Positions 1 through 12,040 of a stretch of DNA of 64,000 bases are shown piece after piece. Numbering within the stretch: position 1 is the stretch's first letter; the number at the start of each line of letters is the position of its first letter. The notes beneath the pieces are model-generated. The model saw nothing but the letters and a program-made list of their open reading frames with translations. It searched no databases and was not told the DNA's origin. Source of the stretch: Anisakis pegreffii (Eukaryota; Nematoda; Chromadorea; Rhabditida; Anisakidae). Position numbers and translations under genes: made by a program. Where the stretch lies: the NCBI GenBank assembly GCA_035041965.1, contig JAPYMA010000316.1, positions 62,001 to 126,000 on the forward strand, given 5' to 3'.

Positions 1-998
1 CATGCAATGCCTCATATTCTGGTCTCTGGGAGAGTATGCTATTATCTCAAGTTGAACTCACTTTGTACGTATTGTAAATGAATGAATTGAATAGACTGAA
101 TGAATTTAATGAACTTTTCATTCATGTTGATTTGCAAATCTACGAGATTTATAAACTTCGCCGAATTCACACGGCTTATCGCACTGATATAATATCAAGC
201 AACAAAGCAAGATTGATTATGTTTTGGTTTTTAAACACAAAAGAACAACCAAACTTCAGTATTTCAGGCAAATTTCAGTAAACATATTTGATTCAACTGT
301 GCACTTTGATGGTTCTGCACCTTGTTCTCACAGATCAATTTCAAAAAATCGCACGCACTTAGAACGACAATTAGAAACAATAATTGCTTTCTGCATTCGA
401 ACTCTGTGCGTTTCAATGAGTTTAATGAGCTTGAAGCTGAAAGATTTATATCAAATTCCAAACAACAAATTCATATTTGAAGTTGGATCTGTCTCTGCTT
501 TCCAAAAAAACACAAACAATCCAAAAAAACATCACTTACGCCAGCAAAGATGCAAAACCAGAGATTTCGCCGCTGATCACCCTTCAGTGCTATTTTCGTA
601 TAAACCAGAACAACAGTTGGGAAGATTAATGATATCAACGATATGGGATAATACAGAATAACAGTGAATAACGACGTTATGGCGTACAGAAATACAGCGC
701 AGAGGACAACTTTCTAAAATACATTTAATGCTTAGAAATACACTTAAAGCTTCAACATTTAAAGCTTAGATATTTGATTACTGTTCTCAGAGTGACATCA
801 GATGCACTTTTCTGGGCATCTGAGTGCTATGGTCTACTGAATCTGGGATTTACACTAGAGCTTTACAACTTAGAGATGAAGTCGCTAAATACAAGTGATG
901 AATTCTCTTATATCAAAAATTAAGAACACTCATTGATTCACGGATATTTGATCATATGTTATCATTTTCTATAAAATGACAAAAATTTAATGAAATGA
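1..998. other. AT-rich stretch without recognisable gene
   Basis: Only short overlapping open frames occur here, with no conserved motif, signal peptide or consistent exon chain. I see nothing I can support. Confidence 0.6.
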
Positions 999-1211
999 TT
1001 AGAAGGAAACAAAATATTTTGGAAGTACCGTGATATCCCATCGTTCTTTTACGGCAACTGTGATATATGGGTGCTCGTCATCATACTCTAAAGTACTATC
1101 AACTGCTCGTGGATTACCGCCAATGAATAACATTGCAGTTCGGAAGTGAAATCCCTGAAAACTCTCCGACTCAAATCCTTTAACAAGCAGCCACAATCGA
1201 GTGGCGTGCAC
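999..1211 (-). CDS. possible terminal exon, unknown protein
   Basis: This open stretch on the minus strand ends at a stop and reads like coding sequence, with a balanced composition and a run of acidic and aromatic residues (YDDEHPYITVAVKERWDI). A TTTTCAG acceptor lies inside it, just before the GFHFRT segment, so the real exon may start near 1152 rather than at the first Met. No upstream partner exon was found and the family is not recognised. It could be a remnant of a gene. The rest of the neighbourhood is gene-poor. Confidence 0.25.
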   Translation of the reverse strand: MHATRLWLLVKGFESESFQGFHFRTAMLFIGGNPRAVDSTLEYDDEHPYITVAVKERWDITVLPKYFVSF

Positions 1212-4200
1212 ATCTCGATGAGAACTTCAAACGAAGACATTTCACAATTCCTGCAATTCTCAGCTCAAACACTCTATCACGTTGGCAATCAAAATATCAC
1301 TTTGACTCACTGAACAATGCTCAAAAATAAACTTTTCAAAGAATCCTCCTTGACATTTGATGAAATTTGCTTACAGCATTAGGCAACAACGTGTGACTCA
1401 TATGATACATGAGTGAAACACACACACTGACATGTCAAATAACGAGAAATTGAAGTAAATTTCAAGTATATGTGATCTATCGAGACAATTAGGCCAGAGA
1501 CAACAGCCAAAGGCAACTTAAGCTATCTGCAATATAAGCTATGTTAAGTACAGAATTGATAGGAATGGAATGACGGTAGCCTCCTCGTATGTTGAACGAA
1601 GTAATTAATTGCTGTGTTGCTGTTTGCGAATCGTTAATGACAAGTTCGTGTGTTTGTTCAATGAAAAACCACTTGTTTCCCAATAAATTTGCAATGAGAA
1701 CAACTCAAAAATGCACTGATGATGATTGGAAAATAAATGAATTCATCAGCTGAAATCTCACGCTTAGATAACATTCGCCTGGAAAGAGTCATCGGAAAGC
1801 ATTTCAAAGTGAAACGTGGTGGAATATTTCAAATTCCAATCGAAAAACCAGCGCAAGAGCACAAAGTTCTAAAGATTACGATTGGCGATCAATCATAGAG
1901 ATTGATTGGAAGAGCTCAAAGCAAAGACAATGAGTGCTGGTGCCAAAGCGTTTCAATAGATAAAGTGATGTAGAAGAAGGCAGTTTTTCAATGAAACCAT
2001 GAATTTTTTAAGGATATCTTCGAATCTTTCTATGTGAACATTGACATGAACTTTTCACAAGAAGAGAAATATGTTAGCAAGAGTGATGCAACTAAATCAA
2101 ACCAATGCAAAACCATGACAAAAAAATTAACAAATCCTTCACAATTGAATTCTGCAATTCTCGTTCAGCAATTTCTTTCAATTGCAGCTGTCGAGACGGG
2201 TCCTTCATGATGAGAATGGAAACGGTTTGAGAAGAGAGCACTGCTCCAGAGATGAGAAGAGCTTTTAATTCGTCGCCACTGAGAGCCGTCTAGGTCCTCA
2301 GGGAGTGATTCTCGGCTGTTCGTGATTGGATTGGGTAATGTGGCCATTGGCATTTCAAGAACGGCCTTTTCGCACCAAATCGCTCAAATGAGCATGTGAC
2401 CGACCACCATTCAACTGCACAAATGTATGCGCGCATATTCAACAGATCTCAACTCAAAACCCATTCAGATTTACAACCAATAACACGATCGTAAATTGTC
2501 ACCATCAGCAACTATTTTGGCCAGCTCACAATCTCAAAAAATTCTCTCTCAGAGGCTGCATTTCTTTCTATCGCCCATCATTTAGTATGTGATTCTCGAT
2601 TGTCCATCTGAGCCAGCAGATGAGCACTGTTCCTGAACTAGACAAGGTGTTAAGAGGATAGAACATAACATGGACTGAATAACGCATATCCATATGAATT
2701 TATTCTTGTCCTGCACACGCGTCTGCAGTCGTATGATTTTATTTAACACAATGCAGTTAGCATCAGTGACCTTCAATACATTCAATAAACGTTTCGAAGA
2801 TTGAGGAAATCTGACGAGTTTTTCGTTCATTCTCGCAAGCAAACTGACGGAATCCCGAAAATCATCATGAAATTTCAGCAAGCATCGTCGATGAGTGAGC
2901 AAAAACTATTCGATATGCGAGATGATCAAAATGACCAGCACGTAGCGCACAAACAAAAGACTGCTGAATTCGGGTTCAACGACTCTGGTGATCTTTTTTT
3001 TGGAGGGGATTTGAGCATCCCAGTCGGAATCCAGCTTTCTTCCGCTCCCTGTCTAATCCACTTTTCGCTGAATTGAAGGTAGAGGTTTTGAATGCTTAAA
3101 GGGAGTAGATTAAACTCATTGGTGAGTGTTATAAGGAACGGTCTCCTCATAGTTTTCATTGTCACCGTTAAAAACAACTCGTCAGGTGCCTCAAAAATCG
3201 ACGATTTTAGAATTGAGATCAACTAGACACGAATGATCATCTGGTAAACAAGATGAGACGTATGAACACTTCACCTGAAGATATATACATAAGCAGACAC
3301 ATTAAAGCATCAGACTGAATGAGATTTATTTGTTGACGAAACAACTGAATGCGAATTAAGTTATGAATAAAAAGAGGTAACGATATGACGCAATAAACAG
3401 CTCATTACTATTATCATCATCATTGTTAATGCTTTTTTGCTAGAGGTATGCAAAAGCAATTCGTGAAGACAGCCGTTGTGCAGTTCAATTTTGACGAACT
3501 TAAATTCATAATGAATGAGGCGATCACCAATAACCTCACACATTCACATTCTCTTCCTTTCAGCAGCTTTCCATGTTCATTTCTCGTGACCAGTTGTTTG
3601 AATGATTTCGCTCCTTTGAAAAAAACGCATTTTATTCAACGATTTATTGAATTCTCGAGTGCTTATCGATTCAAATTCTTTTCATTCTCATCAAATGAAT
3701 TGCTGCAAACTGCTTTCAAGCATTCTCGTTTGCAAACGTAAAATATTGGCTTCTGAAAGGGGATTTCGAGGGATATCGGGATGACAAATTCATAATGGAT
3801 TTCATGAAAATGATGATAAGATAAATTCGTAATCGAATCGATGAATGATCTACGATAATATCAAAAAATATCATAAACACGAAAAAAGCATCAAATAAAC
3901 CAATATAAGTATGTCGCGTACTGAGCAAATAAGAAGCTGGAGACTAGCTTGAGATAAACATTGACAGAAGGTGATATGAATCACATTCATTTATCATTCA
4001 ATTACCACTATCAGAGCTTATCCAAGCTCACAATCAAATAAGATTTATTATCGCATGTTGACCCAATCAATCACGCACTAAATTCGCTTGTCTACGCAAC
4101 ATTGATGAGCAATTGTTTTGCAATCCACGTGATCTCTTACAATCACACATTTCATTCAACAACTGCATTTCTCGAGCTTCATCGTGTATTTTCACATAAA

Positions 4201-7200
4201 TGAGATGGATGAGTGCAAAAATCAGTATTAACACTCTCAATGAGCAGGATCTAGTGATATATCTGAGTGGTTCAAAACCTATAATGAACTGAACGCGGAA
4301 CTAGACTATTGAACAACAAATTTACTTCATGCTAGGAGGGTTGTTTACGATCTAACATAAGAGGGAATATGGCATCTGAAAGAAAATGAAGGCGAAAATT
4401 TAAAACATAAATTGGATTTGGAGTGGACAGATAAACGAACGCAAACAAGCGAAAGCATAATCTGTCTTATTGTTGACGGTTACCAATGAATAACTGCTGC
4501 ATGATTGCTATCCGAAGATTCACATTAATGAAAACAGCTATTAGAAATCTCAAAATTCATTTTTTCGTGGAGAAATGAGGAAATTTTTGGACCAGTGAGA
4601 TGCGAGGCCAGATTTGATTCTGGAGGAAATTAGTTGTGAGAAATCGCTTTGCAATGACAAAATTTTCTGAGCTCTGAATACATTGGGAATGTTGAAGCAC
4701 TCACAACATTTTACATAGCATTCATATATTTCTAGTATTGTTTCTACTGATCAATTCTTGAACTGAAATTAACGATACCATATTCAAGCTACCGTAACGC
4801 TCAGAATGACTCAAAAAGCGATGATTTCTTGTGATCATCGCCTACGGGATATTCTTTATTACCAGAAAAACACAATTGTAGTTGACAGATATACCAAGTT
4901 CTAGAGACCTAGTAAAATTTCTAAAGTTATGTTACACAGCTCAAACATTCCATTCAACGGCTAAGCTCTGTTCATTTGATCTCAACTGATCTTTATCATC
5001 TAATAACTGATAACTGATAGCTTCTGATAGCTGATAGCTTTGACTTTCATTAAATAACTGATCAGCGTTTGAATATACGAATTTAAGAAGTATAGCTTTG
5101 GAATCTTCAACAGGCTCGGATCTTGTCAGTCACTGGATTTGCTTTCATGACAATGAGTTCGACCAGAATCTGAGCAGTAAGCAAAGTTCACATGTTCTTT
5201 ACACGAAATACTCATTGTCATTGGTGAAGAAGTACCATTTGAAACTGCGATTTCTTCAGCAAGTTACCAGCTATTAGACTTCACCAACAGTTATTTACTA
5301 TAAAATAATGTTTTACATTGCTGCATCAACTGCTCACAAAGATCTAAGATTACTAGGATCACACTGCTTCATACATCATCATCACCGTTGAAATCCGATA
5401 CGCAATCATACAGCTGCTACTCCAATCGACAATAACAATGCTAAACTACCTCAACATCAAATTCTTTGATTTCATCGTTTAAGCCATAAACAAAATCGAC
5501 TGATTCAAAAAGTAAGATTCACTTTTTTGTGTTTGATTATGAGAGTGATTGCTGCAAGTTACGGTAGCTGTGTGGACGAGAACGAACGGGGATTAACGCA
5601 TTGAAGCGACATTGAACGAGGAGACTGACAAACTGCATTATCCATGGATATCCTTTCAAGCAAATTCAATGAACCGATTTTTCAGGCAAACTTTGCACAG
5701 TCAATATTGCAACTTTCTCTACGCACGATCGTTTTTTTGTGGCTCAGAAATTCAATTTTCATTTCGTTCTTTCAGCTGAATCTCAACAACAGAATTTTTC
5801 TACTTCGTAATTGAGTGATAAGACGGAAAACATATTGTTGCGATGGAATTTCGGTGAAATTACGGATGAATCATGGTGAAAAAGCAGTTTTAAATTATTC
5901 AGCCGGGACACGAAATCCTAAATCATGAAATGATCAACTCTCTGACTATCTACACGTCAAATGCAAAATCGTCACTTTAAAGTATTTAGCAGGCTAGCGT
6001 GCAGTGTGGCTTATACATAGACGAAAGCCGGTGGTGGGAGGGTAACATATGCCGAAAGTTTTCAGCATTTTCAATTGAGCATTCAAAAAAGTTGATAATT
6101 CGGAAGTTCACCAGATAGAAACTTTAAGAGCATATTGCACGTACTGCCACTAGAATCTCATTTCAATCTCATTTTCTGCCAAGTTTTTGATGAAGAACAA
6201 AGATTTCATTACAATGAATAATGAGAATAATAACAGTAATAATAACCATATTATTATAATGACGATAATAACTCGTCAAAATGATTTGGCTCATTTGGAT
6301 GATTTATCTATCTCACAAGGAAAATCAATCATTGCTTTCAATGCCAACGGCAATTCAGCACTGGAAAGCTCAATGTCATGATTTGTAGGGTCGTGGCGGA
6401 TGTTGATTAGAGATAGATGGATGGATGGTCAACTGAATGAAAGTAAGTAAACGTTAGAGGATGGGATTGGGAGGAAGGATTTAAGTTCTTTCGCTAAACC
6501 AGAATGTTAAATCATTTTGATCGTTGGGCAACGACGATGTATCGTTGAATCATAATGGCAACAGCGATGGCTTGTCAATCGCTTCATTAGTGGATCAAAT
6601 GAATATGGAATGATGCGAGGCATTCATGCTTATTTGTTAACTGCTTATTTGTTACATGCTTATTGATTACTCATTTGTTGGTTCACTTCAACAAGGAACT
6701 TATTCGTTCGTAATTGTTTTGTCACATCAAAACAACATCAGCAAACCACACATCCGCAATGTATCCTCTCATTTGCACTGATATAATCCACTGTCCACAT
6801 CTCCCATTCCTTCCAGCGATAAGCCAAATACGTTTTACAACTTCCCTAACGCTTTCTTCATTCCAGTACAAAACAGTTAGCCATTTGATTTCTTTTTTGC
6901 AAAAATAAAAATAAATAACAATTTAATAAGTTGAATTCCATACTTTATATCCACTTCTCGTGCTTCTTCAATCCACTATAATCGAGCAAATAAACATTAT
7001 CTAATATGCCATCATTTATTGGCATATACCACCGAAATAATTTCCAACCAAACTCAACATATGTCTCTGTTTTCAGGGGATTGCAGCGAAAAAAATTAAT
7101 TTCTTTCACGAGAATTTTTCTCAGAAAGAATACCGATTCAATAACTCAATTCAATATCAAATCCAATAACTTGAATATTTGCTCTCGAATGAAACAGATT

Positions 7201-8264
7201 TCGGCTTTGCTCTCTCTCTTCACTTTTTGTATCGACTCTTGAGAAAATCCATTGAGCAAATGCATTTGAGGATATCACAAGCATTTTAAAGAGGAAAAAA
7301 TGACCCAACATAAGAAAGAGTTTATCGTAAATAATTACAAAAGTGATAATTTCAAATTCACAACGTTCAGGAGTTCTGGAAACGAAATAATGTACTTGTG
7401 TGAAAGTCAACTGTTGAGTAAATTCATATGCATCAACTCCTTACTCCCCGGATCAAATCCTTCTCTCGCAACTCAACCAAAAAATGATTAGTTTTGTGTT
7501 GAATTCCATTGAGCATACTTTGACATCAAAATCAATTCCATATGCATTTGCAAGCCAATAGGAGCAGTTAGTGGATAATATGCGATCTTCCCATAGGGGG
7601 CAGAAATTATTCTGCCCGAAGAAAAATTATACAAGTGAATTTTATTCATTCAGCAGCCAGTAATGTAAGCAGTTCGTCTTCTTCCATGATTTTCTGATTA
7701 TATGGGTTATGCGCTCTTTTCGCTCCCGAGTTCCATCTTTACAAGACCAGTGTCGCTCAAAAATTGAATGAAAATGCTTACAATTGAAAAGTATCTCATC
7801 GTATAAAGAAAGTACACTCGGTACATTGATGGATCATGCTGAATTCTTATCGATACTTTTTTTCAATTTCAGTAATACTTTTTTTCTGAAACAAAATTCT
7901 CTGCTTAATATTTCAACGGGCTATACATCAACAGTATGACACAGAAATTGATGATGTGCCACATGCTTGGTCGTTTACTCCACGGTCCACGGAGAGTAAC
8001 TTATCATGACTGAGTAGTGTGCATCATCAGTTGATCGCACAACTGCAGTGTAAGTTCAGATTCAGTGTGTTGAATCAGTTGCGTTTAAGTAAGATTTCTA
8101 ATTTTGCATCGATTTGCATCTTATGCAGTTCAAAACAGACACGTTTACAAATTTATTTTACGAATTTAGTAAAATTATTACATTTTTACTAATTTATTCA
8201 CAATAACCTTATATACCAATCGAAATGTTATACTGTTCACCAAATACAATTAGTAGTAGCGTTC
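1212..8264. other. gene-poor interval
   Basis: About 7 kb of AT-rich sequence. A 53-codon plus-strand frame at 1738-1899 contains LERVIGKHFKVKRGG, which faintly recalls a kinase N-lobe but goes no further. Frames around 2580-3220 are open on both strands and mutually contradictory. A run of GATAACTGATAG-like words lies near 5000-5040. An Asn-rich frame at 6187-6381 arises from AAT repeats. None of these gives a supportable gene. Confidence 0.5.
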
Positions 8265-8277
8265 GTCGAGGTTTAAC

Positions 8278-8460
8278 TTTTCGACCGGGGGCAGGCACCT
8301 CATCAGGAGTTGAATAGCCGAAAACCGATCCCCACAAAAAGTGGGGAGCGAATTGACCCGGGCGGCAGTCCCCGCGGGTAGGGATTCGTCCGGGAAGGCG
8401 GCCCCTACCAATCAGTCGGGAAGCAATTTCATCGAGGAAGTGCTTCCCGTCGGGTATTTT
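8278..8460. other. GC-rich hairpin island, origin unknown
   Basis: This block is far richer in GC than its surroundings. It contains consecutive inverted repeats: CCCCAC (8330-8335) with GTGGGG (8341-8346) around an AAAAA loop, ACCCG (8356-8360) with CGGGT (8375-8379), and a 10-of-11 match between 8415-8425 and 8441-8451. A 90-codon frame also crosses it on the minus strand (8209-8481). It could be a structured RNA, a fragment of a mobile element or a decayed exon. The sequence alone does not decide between these. Confidence 0.4.
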
Positions 8461-8712
8461 AACGAAGACCCCATTCACCAACGAACACTAGTTAGTAGAT
8501 GAATGATTTTCATGAAACAGCAATCGTTTTGAAGTAATCATTTAAACTTCGGTTATTTTCTTCGCAAGTGTCACACATCATCATAATTACGTACAAAAGT
8601 AACCGACAAACGCCTGCGCATAAATTGATGAATTCAACATGGCCAATTGAATGTATGACGGCTTTAGATTTGCCTGCAATTACAAAATTTTATAAAATGC
8701 AATATCGATAAG

Positions 8713-10705
8713 TTACGGACCACTTTTATATGGTGTATGATGAAAAACCGCTACAGCTGAGGACTGCAATGAACGATCAAATTGTAAGGTGAACGATCAA
8801 ACTCACCTGAGATACACGATGCATGTAGACCTGAATGACAACGTGCGATGTAAATATAGCAAACAGTGTATTCAGAGCGAAGCCTGTACACATCGTGCCC
8901 ATTATGAGGGCGGACAACGAGAAAATCTAAAAATTCAAGAATAAAGTATCCCTCCCGGAACTCGATATATCCATCAGTCTCACATCACATCAGACAGATC
9001 CTCCTCTTGAAATAAATAAATAACCAAAAAGCAAACTTACCACAAATGCAATCCCACTAATAATCCCATAATAAGCTTGTCTATCATTGTTCAGTTTGTG
9101 ACCGATAATACGTGATATTACGGCTATGTAGATAATATTGGCCAGATGAAGAGGTGCAAGTAAAATCACCAAATGATTGCGCAGAATTAAACCGCTTAAG
9201 AGACCCTGAACAATTCAACTGATCAAACAAAAAATGACCTCTTTATTCAGTCTTTCAAAGAAGCAAAAATCTACCTGAATGATCGCAAAGGCGAGGAGTA
9301 GAGAGTGTGACTGACGAGACTCATCCGGAATCGTATCAAGCTGTCGATAAAGGAATAAAGGGATTAAGATGAAGTTCAGAACGATAGCTGACGAGTCATC
9401 ACAGACATACGGTAAGATATCACCGAGTAACTGAGTTCCTGAAGTCAACATCTTTATCTATTGATTCGAAATTCGAAGACATCATCAGAGATCAACCGAA
9501 AGTTTTTACTCATCAACAATAACTCTGAAAGAGATGGAAGAGTGATTTCAGGTCAAAGTCACTTTCGTGGAGCACAATTCATCTTCATGCCTTTGCCCAA
9601 TTGAAGAGAGTTGTCAGGCAGTCAGTAATCATGATAAGAAAATTTGATGTATGATAATGTAAGATATGATAAATGAAGGCAAGTGAAAAATTGCATTACC
9701 AACAAATTCTCCACTGATAAAGCCAATCATCATAATCGCTATCCACAAGAAACATACGAATAGTACATGAAAATTCAGCAGATCTGGTATTTGTGACTGC
9801 AATAGAACATCATAACGTTTCCGAAAATTTTTGACCAACGAGAGATATTAATGGTTTGCAGTACACTGCGACCGTTTGATAAAATTTGTTATTAATGGCA
9901 GAACATTTTGCATTCAGGATTTATTTGCCTATGGAAAAGCCCCACTATAATGAATTCACTTGCATAATCATGGAACAGTTCACCACAACACTGAATATTT
10001 AGATTGGTAAATTGTCTTCGTAGTTCAGATTCACTTGTGAGGTTCTTGTTCCTTACGGAGGAATTTCCTCGTCGCTCTCATCTTTCAACAATTGCTGAGC
10101 TATTTCTCATCCTACTCGATTAGAATTTGCAAACTTTCTCATTCTTTTGCTATCGAATCAATATGATTTCTCTCGCTTTTTTCAATACATTCTTCACCAC
10201 AGAAGAATAAAGCATAACGAGTGGTGTTTAAAGTAGATCAAAGTATCAGAATTCCCCGTTGAAAAATCCGAAATTGCTGAATCTTGCCGGATGGAATGAA
10301 TACAAGAAATCACTGTATCTCATACAAAGCCTGGTGTTATGAAGACACTGGGCATGATATTGAATCTGTATCGCAGACAATATCGCATCTACATCCCAAA
10401 CTTCAACAAATACGCCTTCAGGATGTAAGACGTAGTGTTGGGTGGAATGAAATTATTAAAAAGTGCGTGTGCACATTCCATCAGATGAACTGAGCGACCA
10501 AAAACTGTTGAATGCATTCTACTGGGTGATTATGATCACAATATGGTTGAACATTAAAGAATCTGCAAATGTGTCGTTCACTTACTTGATCTTGAACAGC
10601 TGTAATGATGTCGTTCACCTTTTCAATTGTTTCTAATTTGAGAATCTCTAACATTTTCGGTATTTCAACGAGCATCGTTTCGGTGAACTTCCTGAACTGT
10701 TCCAT
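8713..10705 (-). CDS. Bax inhibitor-1 (TMBIM6-like) multipass membrane protein
   Basis: Six exons on the minus strand join in frame: 10705-10586, 9796-9700, 9438-9275, 9205-9041, 8926-8807 and 8763-8713, giving 717 nt or 238 aa. Every junction has GT-AG ends and compatible phase. Human TMBIM6 has about 237 residues, so the length fits. The fold is at least six hydrophobic segments after a roughly 40-residue amphipathic N-terminus. The segment after the second TM (PDESRQSHSLLLAFAIIQG) matches the family pattern of a polar loop, then Arg, then LLxAF and a glycine. The last TM (ALNTLFAIFTSHVVIQVY) aligns with the family's QANLYVGLVV-type helix, but the aspartate usually found there is replaced by TSH. 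Family members sit in the ER membrane and modulate calcium leak and cell death. The first exon is the least certain part. Another ER multipass family is possible. Confidence 0.55.
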
Positions 10706-12040
10706 TCTTGCTTGTAATGTATAGCATGCTAGAAATTCATCATCAACAATTCTCTAAGTTTAGCAAAGCATAAATTGATTCATGTGTTTGCATGAATTGA
10801 CTGCATTTCATCTGAATGTTTTCATCTTCTGACATGAAATTTCGCTCACAATCAGAGTTCATCAGAAAATAATTGAATCTCGTTCGTTCGATATTTTCTC
10901 AAGTTATCATCGCAAATGAGACCGTCATAATCTTCCTAATCGTTATGTGATTATCAATTGGCTTTTTTGCGATGAGAACAAACACTACGTCAGAGATAAG
11001 CTTATCAGATTTAATCAACAGACCATCAAGCACATCCTCCTGTATTTGAACGAAAGAATATTTCTTCTGGTGAGTCATTGTCGCGACCACACGACTGGTC
11101 TCTACGGAACTTTGTTAATATGAATGATGCGATAATGACTTGTCGGTAAAGATTTTACTGCCCATTTCTACTCCTAAATGGGCATAGCTAATTTTATGCA
11201 ATACGTAAATTTGGCCTCTATTGTGCTCAAATTTTCTCTGCGGGTGATTAGAATGTTAGTGCTCGCAGTGACCGTCTAAATGTCATTAACTCGATGAAGT
11301 CTCGAAGTTCTTCGAACGCAGTTGCTGCTTGAAAAATTTTTTGGTAGTCAGTAGCACATACACAATTTTGTCTTGATCAAACTATCCGTTTTTCATGCTT
11401 TCGTTCTTTTGCTCAAATTTAATCGTCGACTTTTGTTTATCGTATTATTTAGAATTATACGTGAACACTGATTGACCATAAGATAAGATATCATCTTTAT
11501 TCCTCGTGGAACGCATCAAATTTACATTCACGATAAGCACGAACAAAAAACACTTGATTACGAGAATCAAATACCAATCAATGAGAACGAATTGAATGAA
11601 TCCACAAAAAACAACAAAAACTCTGAAAGACCAATGGATTTTGTTCCATTTTACTAACGAATCAATTGATACAATAATAAGCACTGGCATTATATAAAAC
11701 TCAAAATATTTGCTGCATATCTTCACGTGATTATGATGACCCACCACTCCTTTCAGCATCATTCGAAAGTAGCTTTTCGTCTAGCAAAGCTCACAGTTTT
11801 TTTGTGATCCAGACTCACCGAAATAAACTTTTCGGAAAAACAACAAACCAAAACTGCTCAACAGCCGTAAAACAAAAATTTGAAAAAAAGACGATAAAAC
11901 AGAGTACATAGTACGCAATTTAACACGTCACACATCAAAATAATTGAAACGAAACGAAGCCTCCAATAGAACAACCAAAGTACAGTTAATCCGAAATCAA
12001 TGTCCAATCATTACAGTTATAACGATAACAGTAAATCTTC
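10706..12040. other. intergenic, two unassigned hydrophobic or open frames
   Basis: Between the BI-1-like gene and the 3' end of the PDZ gene lie a 105-codon hydrophobic minus-strand frame (11445-11762) and a 63-codon frame (10899-11090). Neither has convincing splice partners or a family signature. The first might be two membrane helices, but AT-rich sequence readily gives such frames. Confidence 0.4.

Noticed and set aside
7446..7480. Possible tRNA B-box-like word (GGATCAAATCC)
   Set aside because: No matching A-box or cloverleaf could be built around it on either strand.
10284..10493. 69-codon plus-strand frame with four cysteines
   Set aside because: No signal peptide or splice partner. 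It lies within intron 1 of the BI-1-like gene model on the other strand.
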